A stretch of DNA of 64,000 bases from Sphagnum magellanicum (Eukaryota > Streptophyta > Sphagnopsida > Sphagnales > Sphagnaceae), in NCBI GenBank assembly GCA_021904315.1, contig CM038911.1, forward strand, positions 10,823,390 to 10,887,389, given 5' to 3'. Both the position numbers and the translations under genes were made by a program. Positions within the stretch are counted from its first letter, which is position 1, and each line of letters opens with the position of its first letter. Shown in pieces: positions 27,019-40,519 of the stretch. Below the pieces are notes generated by a model. That model was given only the letters and a program-made list of their open reading frames with translations. It was not told the origin of the DNA and did no database searches.

Positions 27019-27791
27019 AGACTATAAAGGTTTTGTTTTTTTTTTTGCCAACCTCTATTTTTGAATAGTGGTCAAAATTTTAGGCATTTGTCTTATTTAC
27101 AAATAATCCTTCATTTTTTCCAATCAAATCGATTATAATTGAAACATAATTACATTTGTGATTTGATTAAATACACCTATTAGTTTTGTAGTGTTTGGTA
27201 GCTTAAATAATGTGTGTGCCATTGCATGTGTATATCCTAGCTTGTATATTACTATGAATTCATACTTTAGAAATAGAAATAAGCACCTAGCAATATGGCC
27301 TGGAACATGTATTGGTTTGTTCACTAGATAGAGTAAAACCATATAATTAACATATAACACAAACTTATTTTCTAGTAGGTAATGTTTGAACTTATGAAAT
27401 GTGAATACCATTGTTAAGGCTTCATGTTCTACAATATCATAGTTTCCCTCTACTTTATTTAAGAGTCTAAAAACATAAAGAATAGGTTGATCATGTTTCC
27501 CTATTATATTTTATGCTAACATAGCACCTACGACTGACAATGATGCATTTGTGTGAACATTAAATTCTATATCCCAATTAAGAAATATAAAAATAAGTGC
27601 TTATATATATTTTTGTTTAATTAACTCTCAAACTATTTAACATTTTAAGGTCCACATAAACTATTTTATCTTCCCATAAGTTTAATAATTTCGGCCATTA
27701 TGAATGCAAATTTTTTGATGAAACATTTATATATCCTAATCATTATGTTGAATACATAAATCTATTATGGATTTATGGGTAAAATCATTTG

Positions 27792-28994
27792 TGTTGCAAC
27801 CCTAGCCTTAGGCTCGTGACCAAAGCAAGGGCTTGCGAAAGTGTGAGCCAAGAATGATGCCAAGGAGTCACATTTGGTGTCCCCAGGAGTGTACGAGAAT
27901 GTGAGGAAATGAACCTCACACTCCCAAGTGAACTCCCACTTTGGGAGTTCGAATCCCGATGGACTCCCAAATCTTTAGAAGGTGATTGCAGGGATCAAAG
28001 CTCATTGGATTGAAAAGTTCTTTATATCATTGAAAACCTTTTGGAACTTAGATGTTTAAAATGGGCTCACATGATCCATTTGGATACTTAAAACGTAAGT
28101 TATGGCCAAAAGAAAGGCCGAAAGTCAAACTACCAATTTGACTCTTGATCATTAAAAGTCAAAAATCGCCCTGATTTCCTTGCAATCAGGTGGTGTGTCA
28201 CATACTATTGAAAAGTTCTCGACAAGTGCTACAACTTTGCTTTAAACCTCATCTCAATCGGAGGTCTTCACACAAAGTTATGAGCCTGCAAAGTCGTAGA
28301 AGTCCCAATTTCGGGAATTTCGGGAATTTCAAGACTCCAACTTGGAAGTCCCAGGACAAAATAACATTTGGGTGTTGGTCCCATGACCAGGCACAAATAA
28401 TACTATAAAGGGGAAGGTGGTGGCTTGTCCCAAGTTCGGGCCGTGGTGAGTCTTGTGAGTCCATGGTTGCTCGTGGCTTGTAATTTGTGCATCAAAAGTG
28501 CTTCAACTATGCATTAACCAACTTGTTGTTTGGTTTGTGCAAGTTCGTATGAGTAATTGATTTGCTTGTCATTTTTCCTAGTCCCCATCTTGGAGCTCCA
28601 ACACGCCCCTTTACCCCCAAAGTGTTACAAATCAGGGAGCGTGCCCCACTCTATCCTTCCGTTGTTTTCACATTCAGATTCGTAGTTAAGTCTACCAAGG
28701 AGTTTGGGGGTGCGTTAGTCATGGTGAGTCTTGTGAATCCGTGTTTGCCCATGGCAAGTTCGTGCACCAAAAGTGCTACAATCATGCACTAACCAACTTG
28801 TTGTTTGGTTTATGCATGTTTGTGTGAATAATTAACCTGCTTATCATTCGTCCTAGTCCCCATCTCGGAGTTCTAGCATGCCCCTCTACCCCCAAAGTGC
28901 TGCAAATTATACAACATGCTTCAACTCATTATCCTTCCGTTATTTTCACTTTAAATTCACATTTGAATCTATCAAAGAGCTTGGGAGCGCATCA
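27792..28994 (+). mobile_element. Solo LTR, copy A, nested in the Ty3 remnant
   Basis: Starts TGTTGCAACCC and ends GCGCATCA (TG...CA), and is flanked by a perfect 5-bp target duplication ATTTG (27787-27791 and 28995-28999). A TATA-like ACTATAAAGG lies near 28402. The part from 28444 to the end is a tandem duplication with a 278-bp offset, making this copy 1,203 bp against 833 bp for its relative at 36329-37161. No internal region or second LTR is present, so it is a solo LTR. It inserted after the host Ty3 element was in place, so it is younger than that element. The parent family was not identified. Confidence 0.85.
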
Positions 28995-31900
28995 ATTTGA
29001 ACTATGACTTGGATTTTTTTAGGAACCGGTAGCTTACCTTTCTTGGATACTATAAACCCCAATATCATCTTTGAAAATGCCATAAATGCACATTTATTTG
29101 GGTTCAAACTAATCCAATTTTTTTTGCACTTCTAGAAGCATAATTTGGGCTTATCCAGATGAGTATCCATGTCATTATAAATAGTGAAATCATTGAAAAA
29201 AAATTTCATGAATATGTTTAGATAATCCTTGAAGGCTTTATTTACTACCCTCATCACAAATTTAGCATCTCATGATTTCATAATGGAAATCGTGTAAAAT
29301 TTGTTCATTCATAATTCATACCTTTCACACATTAATATCGTGCATTGAAAACACATTTGAAACATGTATTTATTGGAAAATGTGAAAATTATCTGACATT
29401 TGTTCATTCATAAGTTCATACTTCATTTGTTAACACATTTATTCATGTGTCAAATGGATTTTTAACACTTGATATTCGTGCGTTAAATGTACGAACCTAT
29501 GAATGAACGAACTTCGCATTAATTCATCACATGTTAAATTTGTGATGTTATGGTAAGTAGGAGGTCCATTTTTCATTCCAAAAGACATTAAAACCCAAGT
29601 AAAGACTCCCCAATTTGTTACAAAGCTTATCTTGTATATGTCTTTTGGTGCCATAGATATCTAGTGATATTTAAAGTATCCATCTAAGAAGGAATAAACA
29701 TCATGCCCTACAATTTTGTTCAAAACCTTGTTTGTAATCTTTTTTTGTGGTTGCATTCAATTTTTTGAAGTCTATATAAATTTTCATTCTTCATGGGAAC
29801 TACCACTATTGGTGACAACTAAATAACTTTTTTTACAAGTTATAAAAATCTTGTTATATTAATAATTTTTCTATGTTTTATTTAATAGTTGTAACATAGC
29901 TTGGATTCATTTTGTACCTAGATTGATGTGCCAATGGAATCAATGTGTCTAGCTTTATATGATGTTGTGTTAATTTTGGAGGTATGCCTTTCAAGTCCTT
30001 ATATGTCCATACAAAGATGTTTGTGTATTCAATCAATATATAACTCTTTTGAAAAATTCATGTTCTCTTCATTCACCTTAATTGTCTATGCATTGTCCTT
30101 AGTTCCCAAGTTGATTTTCAAAAATTATTGATTTTTAGTTAAGGTCCATCATGCAATTTGTAATTCATATGTTTTGACCTTTGTGTTAATGTTTCATTAA
30201 TTTGTACCCAACTGGGTTTGTGGTGATAGTATGTATCAAGATACACCTTGTATTCGAGAGCTATATCAGGTTATCCTTCAACGACTATTTTAAAACTACA
30301 TATGTTTACTCTAGTATCTACTACAAAATTTGCGATATCTGTTGTTCTTTCAATCTAGATCATATTAACTACAATTGCATTTAAGCAAACCCATCTTTGG
30401 GTGGTATCGCTTAGGAACATCACCTTGATTTTCTTGGACCCATCAACTTTAAAAATAAAATAGGAAACACTTAAATAAATATTTTCATAATTCTTTTCAA
30501 GAATACATATATTAGGTTCCATATGAAATTTCAATAATATCAAAAACATTATGTATTTTGATGTTCCTATTCATTGTATTTGGGGGCGATCATAGTCAAA
30601 CAAACCAAAAATCATGTTGGACAATTGAAAAACTATTAATTTTTTCCAAGATATTGGTGTAATGCCACTTTAATGTCATGTTGATCAAGGAAATTTGTGC
30701 TAAATGATTTATATGAGTGTTGAAGATTTTTTTAAATCATTTAATTTAATAAATTGAGTTTTGGTTTTAGTGTAGGACTTTTGAATTTTAACACCCCAAA
30801 ATTAGTTTTATAAAACATGAAGCTAAGGATTTTTTTAATAACAAAATTTTGATGGGAAAAAAATTTGAAATGATGATAACCTACCATCCACATATGAAAA
30901 GCACTCATAATTTAAGAATCATGTTACTTGAAATTTTTAGAAATTCAAAATATAATTATAGAATGTTTAAATTTCAATAGTCATTTGTTAGATGTAAATG
31001 GGCCATAATGTGTATGACATTTGAACAACGTTGTCACTTATGATACAAGAAATTAAAGATAAAAATGGTTATCATATTTTAACATGATTTGAAATTATGA
31101 TCATTTTCCAAAACAAAACATAAAATCTAGCAAAATTTGTACATTTAAAAAAAATTCATATTTATTCAAAAAAAGGTAAGATAAATAATGTAATTTATTG
31201 GGGGCATTGTAAATATTTTTGAGAACATGTTGCATAAAAAGTCCTTCAAAAAATCCTTGTTATGAAAAAATCAGAATGTTCAAAAAATGCCCATTTATGG
31301 TTGAGTCCTTTGTCACCATTGGTTCATTTGATTATGATTGCACCCATTTTAAAAAAGTTTTAAAAACATAACATTGGTGAGTCCTTTCCTTGAACTTTTT
31401 GGTTAGGAACACAATTTTGAAACATGATTTGAGCATTTTCTTGTGAATTTTTTTGCTAATGTAGTTTTGAAATCATTTTTTTATTAAGAAATTAATTGAA
31501 TAAATATAATTTTGTTATGAATTTTCAAAGTTAAGGTTATTGATTTCCTAAAGGGTCATTTTAATTAGGAATACAAAATTTTCCATTTTTTAAAATTCCA
31601 AAATGAACTTCAAGCCATATATTAAAACATGTAATGGATAAACATGAGAAAAAATAAATTATAGTTGTGAAAACATTTTAAAAAAGGGGCTTAGAAAAAT
31701 GATTTGGCCACTTTCAGTTCCTTAACCATTCCTTGAGTTGGTTCTCAGTGGTACCACACAAGGATGGGTTCACCCATTTGTAACATTTAAAGGCAAATTG
31801 ATAGTGCCAATAGAAACCAACTTAGGTTCACTTACAAACATAAGCTCTTTATCTTCATTTGTAATATCATTCAGATAATTAAAACATAGTAAGGCTCATA

Positions 31901-32080
31901 TTCTTTTTAGGTTAATACCCAAATGTTTGGTCTACTGTTATAATTTTAATGGTGTCATTTCCGTGTATTATAGTCATGTTATTCCCCCAGTCATGTGCCA
32001 TTTTAGCATCTGTAAGCCATGGTCTACCCAACAACATATAATAACTAGAATCTACAATAATGGTAAATAGGACTATAAAT

Positions 32081-35000
32081 GATTAGGTTTTACATTAGGT
32101 AGTAAATGAGGCTAGATGGTAGTTGATAGGTAGTAAGTAAGGTTAAAAAGTAATAGGTTAAATTAGGTATTACTTTTAGGTAGTAGGTAGCACTTGCAAG
32201 TAAAATCATAGTCAAAGGAGCCACCCAAGTGAGTGGACATTTCTTAAAACTACATTTTTGTATGTTTGAAAGATCACAAGGGAAACATAATAGTTTGGAT
32301 TGTCATAATTTTTTTGGAATATTTTCCATTAATTGCAAAGTTTACATGTTTAAAGTTTGACATGAATCAAAATTATTTTTGCATGTTCAAAGCTTTCAAA
32401 CTTTGAAATTGGACAACTTTGTATTTTTCAAACGTCCTTTTTTTCTACCAAATGTGCACCATTCCTTTTGAAAATTGGAGAGGATTTTAACATTGATGAT
32501 TATAAAGGAAAAGAAATTTGAATTGATGAAAATTGCATTTATAACCCATTTGAGCACATTTGGTTCAAAAGTGTTTTTAACCTTGAAAATTATAGATTTT
32601 GAAAGTGTGGCTTCAACAAAAGTTATATATATGTGATAGAGGGCATGAATGCATGATATACATGATATAAAATCAATTTGTAATCAAGATGCATTTATAT
32701 CTAAAATGCAGTGCTAAATGGGGTATCTGAAATACATAATTATAAATTATAAACCAACATAGGACTAACATGTATCATGTGCAATCCTTGGAAAAAGACT
32801 TTTACCTTGGTGCCCTTGGCTCTTTTGACCGTGATTTCACCCTTGCAATTATTATTTTTATCCCATATTGTTTATCTTCCATTTCAATATTCTAAAGTAG
32901 CTAAGGAGGCATTACAAACAATGAGAAATTGCAAAAAAATAATAATTGAATTGACCATTTGGGATGAGCCAATAAAAAAGGTTCAATTGTAAAGGTTAAC
33001 CCATAATCATGAAACAATATTTTCCTAGTTAGTCGCTTAGGTCTAGAGACCCCTTTCCCCAAAACTTTAAATTCCCCCCCTTTTTGCTTTGCAAGTTGGG
33101 AGAACACATGTAAAGTTCCATCTTTGGCAAGAGGTTCATTGACACCACCTCCAACCCCTCATGCGGTGTTCTTATGCTTGGTAGTGGTCCCATTGTTCTT
33201 TCCCTTGAAGTGCTCTTTGTGTTACTCTTGCCCTTGTTGGTCATCATGTTACTTTTGTTCTTGTTGGTCATTTTGTAGCTCTTTACCTTCTTGGTCCTTG
33301 TGCTTTTTTTACATTGGTGCCTTGATGTTCCTTGTGTTTTTCTTTGCCTTGTTAATCCTTTTGTTGGTCTTATTAATTGTATTATTAATTGTGCTTTTGC
33401 TTTTGTTACAATTTATGAACTATTCAAGTATGTAATATTACATTAATTATTTTTCCATTTTTTATTACAATTACAAAAAATGGGAGTATTGCATTCACTT
33501 TGCCATTATGTTATTTTTTCCATTTACAACTAGTATTTACATGTGCATGAAAGTATTACAATTTACAAGCCACCCTTATTTCAAGGGGAAACTTATATAA
33601 TGAATAATATTTTTTCACTATACCTTAGATGCAAGTACAATAATGTGCCTTTGGGCATTGATTGCATTATTAGCATTCAAGGTTAATTCCATATTATAAT
33701 TGAAGAAGTTAAATTATGCTTAAGTAAATGATGACAAAGTTTTTGCAATATCCAAATTTGTCACATGTTTCTTTTGGCATTGCTAAATTCAAATTGTCAT
33801 TCGTCTATAGGAGTTGATTAGGTAACTAGGTGGGTTCATGGAGGTAGGCCCATGTCAATAGGTAGTAGCTAGGTGGTTAAAGACTTACCTTTTTTTTTGG
33901 TAGCACTCATATTTTCACAAAGACATCCCTTAATTGGTAAGAAGGTTAAGTAGGTTGTTTCAAGTAGGTAGGTATATTGGCCATTAGTTGATAGGTAAGG
34001 AGAGGGTTAATAGGTAGGTGAGGCAAGGGAAATGTTAATTTTTTTGAAAAAGAATATAGGACATTAAATACATTAACTATGTTAACCATGGGCTTTAAGG
34101 GATAGGAGCATAATGAAAAAACAATCTCAATCTAAACACCATTTCACCATACATCCAAACCAATGCATTTATGGTTTGAACTTGCCATTCTAAAATGATG
34201 AGGAGATGTGAAACACACTTCTTGGGTGAGGCCTTCTAGAGATTATTTTTAACCATGAAATGTTAAATTTGGACTAAGAGACTCTAATTTAGTTTAAGGA
34301 TGATATATACATAAATGTTTAGAAGTAGCCCAAAAACAATTTTCAGGTTCTTACAATGGTATTGGTTTTTTGGGGGTGTTTAATTTTGTCCATGGCCCAA
34401 GTATAAGTGCTAGTTCATCCAAACTAGTTTACACTCATGTTTGGTGAGTATTTGATTTTGTTGATGACCTTAGGTTTAAGTTTGTGAACAAAACCATTTA
34501 GTTATAGTCTTTTGAAAAATTTCAAAATTAGAAAACCTCTTGTTCTATTTTTCTTTAAACCCTAAAAAAACTAATGGTTTTCATTAAAGAATTGGTAGGG
34601 AACCACTGTGTTATGGAAGGTTATTTTTATATGTTTTTATTTATTGAAAACCATGGTTATCTATCATAATCATTTAATTTTTTTTGATAATCATGATTAT
34701 AAAATTAAAGAACCGTCTTGAGAAACAGAAGGGGGTTGATGCCATTTTTCAACATTGGTTTTAAGTGATTTATCATGCACCATGCACTAACATATTAGAA
34801 ATATATTTAATAATACCTTAACTTCTAAAGGTAAAAAATTGAGTAAAATACATTGAAAAGTGAAGCAAATTTGTCTACCTTAACATTTTGTAGGATAAAC
34901 TTCAAGCTAAAATTCAACTTCTAGGGCTTTAAATTGGCATTATTATTAAAAATTCTGCCTCTATAAGGTACTGATAAACATGGGCAAAACTATGGATTGC

Positions 35001-36323
35001 TCACAAGCCCCCTTGGTGCATCATTAGGCTTTTTTCACCACTTCTTGTGGGGGGATAATCTCATTTTCATAAGACTCATTGTGCCAATGGCCTATTTGGG
35101 AAATTGGGCTTTTGTTGCACCTATCATCATAATTAGATTTTTATCAGATAGTTCCCATTCTTATTGGAGGTGGTAGGCACTAATAATTTTGATTTATTCC
35201 CATTTGAGGGTTGGCGTAAAAACTCCTCCCCCCATACATGGTGATTTATGTTCCCCCTTTTGTGTAGTTTGTAAAAGAGACGAGTAGATCAATATTTTAG
35301 ACAAATTGCATGACCATTCTTTTTCTAGGGGTGTATGCATTCTAAGGTGGTTCACTTTTTGAAAAAACAAAATATCATAGAAATCCATTTTATAGTGTTA
35401 AATATTTGAAATTTTTTGGTACCATGTGTTCAATGGTAATAAAGTCCATGTATAAAAGAAAATAAATTCCATATTAATAGGAGCCTACCTACATATTCCA
35501 AATATATACACCTTTAGAAAAACATTTTGGAAAAAAAAAAAAAAAAAACTATGTTAAGGACTTATGAAAATATGGCTCAATTTTGACCATTAAAAGTCAT
35601 TAATTAAAGTTTGATTATGATTTTTGAAGGAAGAATTTCATATAAAAGTTTATTTTTGGATGCTACACCATATATTGAATCCGTATATATAATTTGGAAT
35701 GAAATTCAATATGAACCTTTTTATTTTTTACCTTTTTAGTCTATCAACCAGTCCATATTTTTGTATTTCAAGAGTCCACTGTGAAAAGTGGATGCATTTT
35801 TATTGAAAAATAATTACATAGGTATTTTCATAATCAAGTTGTTAATATATAATCAATTTCAAATTCTCAATTTGATATGTTTTATTGTTCGTTATTGGCG
35901 TCTAAAGAAAAGGCACTTTGCAAAAATGGGCATTGTGACACAAAAAGTGAACCATTTTAGTGTGCATTCATTCCTAGCATCATTTTTGATATGGCTTTTG
36001 ATTTGCATCACATGTGTTTAAAGTTTTACCCAAGTCCAAAGACATGTGCTTAAGTTTTTGTTGTCTGATCATTCCATTTTTTTGTTTAACCTTTGATGTT
36101 TTCTCCTTTGCATCGTGTTCTAAGTTGGGCTTCCCCCATCCTTTAGCTTTCAAGTTGACTGATTGCATTTGTTGCCAACATTTGATGCAACAAGGAACCA
36201 TTTTTTTCTGTTGTTTTCATTATTTTTATCCCAAGTTTTCATGTGGAAAAATAAAAATATCTTCCTTAGTTGGGAGGAATGTTGTATAGTTAATTTCAAT
36301 ATGTAATATATTATAAAGATTAG
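32081..36323. other. AT-rich repeat-derived DNA
   Basis: No gene is supported. GTAG/GGTAG-rich stretches lie at about 32080-32190 and 33800-34020. On the minus strand, 33225-33420 is low-complexity (ACCAACAAGG-like units), upstream of the Ty3 protease region, and may be decayed gag. An A run of about 20 is at 35531-35550. Confidence 0.4.
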
Positions 36324-36328
36324 TTTGT

Positions 36329-37161
36329 TGATGCGCCCCCAAGTTCCTTGTTAGACCCAAAAGGGGTCCAACTATGTGAAAGAGCGGAAGTAGTTGGAAC
36401 TTGGTGCCGCTCTTAGCTTCTAGCACTAAAGGGGGGTGAGAGGGGCGTGCTAAAAGCTCTGGGATAAGACTACGAAGAGGGACAAACTACTTAGTTACTC
36501 GGTCCTGTATTCAAAACCAACCAACAAGTTGGTTAGTTCACATTCGGAACATTCTCGGTGTTGGGATAAACCACAGGCAACCTTGGACTCACTTGATTCA
36601 CCACGGCCCGGACTTGGGGGAAGCCACCACCTTCCCCCATATAGTATTTTTTGTGCCTTTCCGTCACACTTGCATCCGAATGGCACTTTTTTTCGGGACT
36701 CTCAAAGTGGAGTCCCAAAACTGTCCCGGTTTAGACTCGCGGGACTTTGGGCATTTGTAACTTCTCGCTCCGACTTTCAATTGGGATGAGGTCTAAAGCA
36801 AACTTATAACTTTCCTTGAGAGCTTTTCAACGTTGTGTTACACTCCACCTGCACACTCCGGGATTGGGTCGATTCCCAACTTTTAGTGGTCGGGAGTCAA
36901 ATTGTCGCTGATTGTCAATTTGACTCTCAACCTTTCTTTCAACTATAACTTGTGCTGCTGATGTCCAAATGGTTCATGCGAGGCCATTCTGGACATCTAC
37001 ACTTCAAGACCTTTCCAACAGTATGAAAAAAACCTCAATGCAAAGTGTTTTGACCCCTGCAATTAAGTTCTAAATTTTTGGGAGTCCCAAAGGACTCCCA
37101 CTTCCCATTTTCGGGAGTGTGAGTGGTGACCTCACACTTCCCTCACAGTGGGGTTGTGACA
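36329..37161 (-). mobile_element. Solo LTR, copy B, same family as 27792-28994
   Basis: On the minus strand it begins TGTCACAACCCC (37161) and ends GGCGCATCA (36329), with a perfect 5-bp target duplication TTTGT at 36324-36328 and 37162-37166. The order of similar blocks along copy A is kept throughout: the GACTCCCA/GGGAGT palindromic area, the GGGAAGGTGGTGGCTT block, GGGCCGTGGTGA, and the CACGCCCCT...GGGGGCGC end. A TATA-like ACTATATGGG lies near 36640. The two copies are clearly diverged, so neither insertion is recent. No coding content is expected or seen. Confidence 0.85.
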
Positions 37162-37166
37162 TTTGT

Positions 37167-39422
37167 TATGTAATTTCATGTCATGAATTTGAGTCAAGTT
37201 TCTCCTTGCTTAGTTGTATATTTATAACATTCATTTTTTAGTGATTTCATTATGTGAAAACATATTACATGTAACAATATTGGTCAATAATGCAACAGAT
37301 GAAACATATAGGAAAAGTTAGAACAATAATATAGGATTTTAAATTTGATTTAGATTTGGGGCACATGTATATCAACATAAACATTTAAAATTATAATTGA
37401 ATTTTACTTCATTTTATGTGCCAAATGATTTGTTCCACTGTTAGTGGTTTTAACTACACTAAGAACATATTTGTTCTTCACAACTTAACAATACACATTG
37501 CTCAACCAAATTCCTAACTACATTCAGAAACAACATGAAAATGAGTTTCTTATTATTATTGAGTCAATGATGAGGTACAAACTACAAACATTTTGTAAAT
37601 TCCTTCTATGAAATTATAATTACATAAACACATAAATTATGTAAATTATAGATCTAGAAGAACAAAAAGCCATTCAAAACTTTTCATATTCTCTTGTATT
37701 TTGATTTTATTAATTCACTTCAGCCATGATAGATTCCATGTGAATTTTTCATCCATTGCCATTTGCTTGAGCTATGGCTTCAAACTACCTTGATGGAACC
37801 CAAAGCCAAAATTTAAAACATTATAGACAAATGAATGATTTTAGATTTTAGTGGGCCACTTTCCAACTACTTTAATGTACACTATCCTTTCATCCCAATA
37901 ATAGGTCTGGAAATGTGGTTTGAGGATTGGTGGCATGGAAATAAGTTTGTGGATATTTTTTGTAGGTTAGGGTGAATTAACACCTACACTAACATCTTTA
38001 CATTTTTGAGAAAGGTTTCTTAAAGCTAATAGTAATGGAGGAAATGTTAAATATGAACTCAAAGACCCTAATTTAGTGTTGGTAACATCCCATGAATATG
38101 GTGTTTTTGAAATAAAATTTCTGTAGGCAAAACCCAAAGGGAGATATGGAATAAAAATACCAACTTCCTCCCATTCTTCTATCTCCCTTCCCCTTCATTT
38201 TATTTCATCTTTTCCTTACATCCTTAAACAAAGATTACCAATTTAGTGTCTAAATTAAAATGAAAATTTCTATTTGGGTGGGGGCTGTTGAAGGTTGATT
38301 TTTAAATTTTATGATGATACACCCCATTTCCCTTCCTCCTGCCAATTTTTTCCAAAGACTAATTGAAGACCTATTTTGAAAGTGATAATTATTACTTGGG
38401 GGGTGTCATTTTTTGGATGTGATGGGCCAATCAAAATTCCAATGGAAAATTAAGTCTTGGACTACATTCTAAAAATTTGGGAATAAATTTAAAATCAGAT
38501 TTAAATTAAACTTGAATTTAAGTATCTTATCTAAATAATATTTGTTAGATTCGGGAGCTGGCAGTTTAAAATGTTTTGATTCAAATATGGATCTAACACG
38601 TCTCAACTTTTAGGAATATTCTTTAGACTTTAGATTTGGATATCTCAATGCTTAATATAAAACGGTAATATGAAATTATGGAAAGGAAAATATGAGCTTG
38701 AAACTTCATTCATAACTTTAATATATTTGCAAGAAAGAATAATCATCCACATTCATTTACATTTACTAAACATTCTCATTCATCAATTATAAACCAATAA
38801 TATTATGCCACATACTAATCTAAAACTACCATCCTTTTATAAATGAATCATTGAATTGTTTAAAATTTACTTTCCAAAACAAAATCAAGTTGACCTAATT
38901 GATTTTCAATTAGGTCTAACTCAAAATACACAATTTGTGTTGTGGCAGTCCTATTCCACAACATCTGCAAAAGTGTATAAAAAACCCTAAACCTTATCAT
39001 AAGGCCAAACAAAAACTACCAGACACAATTGACTAGAAAACAGAAGCATACAGAGACCCATGAAGACTTATCAGATGAGAAACCTCAAAACACATTCAAA
39101 CTACTTAATCCATCTAAGAAAACAACATTGTAATTTGAATAACTGCAAACAAGTAGCTAAATGGAGCCTAGATCCACCTACATTGGAACTATCATATCTA
39201 GTAGATGCATTACAACCCCAACACCACAGCAAGGCAATTCTGGAGTTCTTTCTAAGTGTCCAAATCACAACGCATCACAAGAAACATATATCCAAGAGAG
39301 CACATGTGTATCTCAGCTCCCAATTGAGCTATTACAAATAATGAAGTGGAAGAGCGACAATTGCAGATGAGAGGCGGTGTTCAAAAACACCATTGGAAAA
39401 AGGCAGACCTGTGTTTCCGCTC
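37167..39422. other. AT-rich spacer left of the histone gene
   Basis: No gene or repeat family recognised. The last few hundred bases before 39423 should contain the H4 3' UTR (minus strand). I see no animal-type histone 3' stem-loop, as expected because plant histone mRNAs are polyadenylated. Confidence 0.45.
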
Positions 39423-40133
<711 letters not shown>

Positions 40134-40412
40134 TTACTGTAGTTAGTGTATAGATGAGATGCATCCAATTCGTAGATGACATAAATTGGATGAAATTATT
40201 TGATGAATCCTATTCATTCCGAATCGAAGGCCTTCGTCTCCTTCGTCTCCTTCCTCGGTGTCGTTGTCCGTGAAACCCTAATTGCATGGCTGTTTGCTTT
40301 GAGCTTTGAACTTGTTACCGTGGACATTGGTTAGGCGTTGAATTTAGTGACGCAATTTGCAGATGCTTTTGTTTTTTTTTCCCCCTTTCCAGCACTTTCG
40401 TGGTAGTGTAAA

Positions 40413-40418
40413 TATATA
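40413..40418 (+). promoter_or_regulatory. TATA box of the TSR3 gene (tentative)
   Basis: TATATA followed by GG, about 100 bp before the TSR3 start codon at 40520. Transcription would be expected to start near 40445, giving a short leader of about 75 nt. Confidence 0.4.
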
Positions 40419-40519
40419 GGGAGAAATAGCGAGTGAAGGGCCGGTGGCTTTGTTGTCGTCAACTCTTTCTTTGTGGACGTTTGTTCCCAAGACTGTGTGC
40501 GTCAGGGCAGAGTACAGCA

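Larger units (their letters stand above)
25180..32080 (-). mobile_element. Ty3/gypsy LTR retrotransposon remnant (broken, with nested insertions)
   Basis: Read right to left, the parts are in normal Ty3 order: end of the protease region (about 31970-32050, YYMLLGRPWLTDAK), reverse transcriptase (about 29440-29700), RNase H (27133-27411), integrase zinc-binding region (about 26130-26340), integrase core (25808-26113) and a post-integrase KRQK...GKFAKRWFG stretch (about 25400-25440). A solo LTR (27792-28994) is inserted between RT and RNase H, and another LTR-like insert may lie at 26370-27018. No own LTRs were identified. It is old and broken at many points (well over ten). It is the same family as the remnant at 4980-6870. 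Confidence 0.8.

Noticed and set aside
33124-33435. Plus-strand frame encoding a Leu/Cys/Ser/Phe-rich membrane-like protein
   Set aside because: It is the shadow of a low-complexity ACCAACAAGG-type repeat on the other strand, with no plausible protein family.
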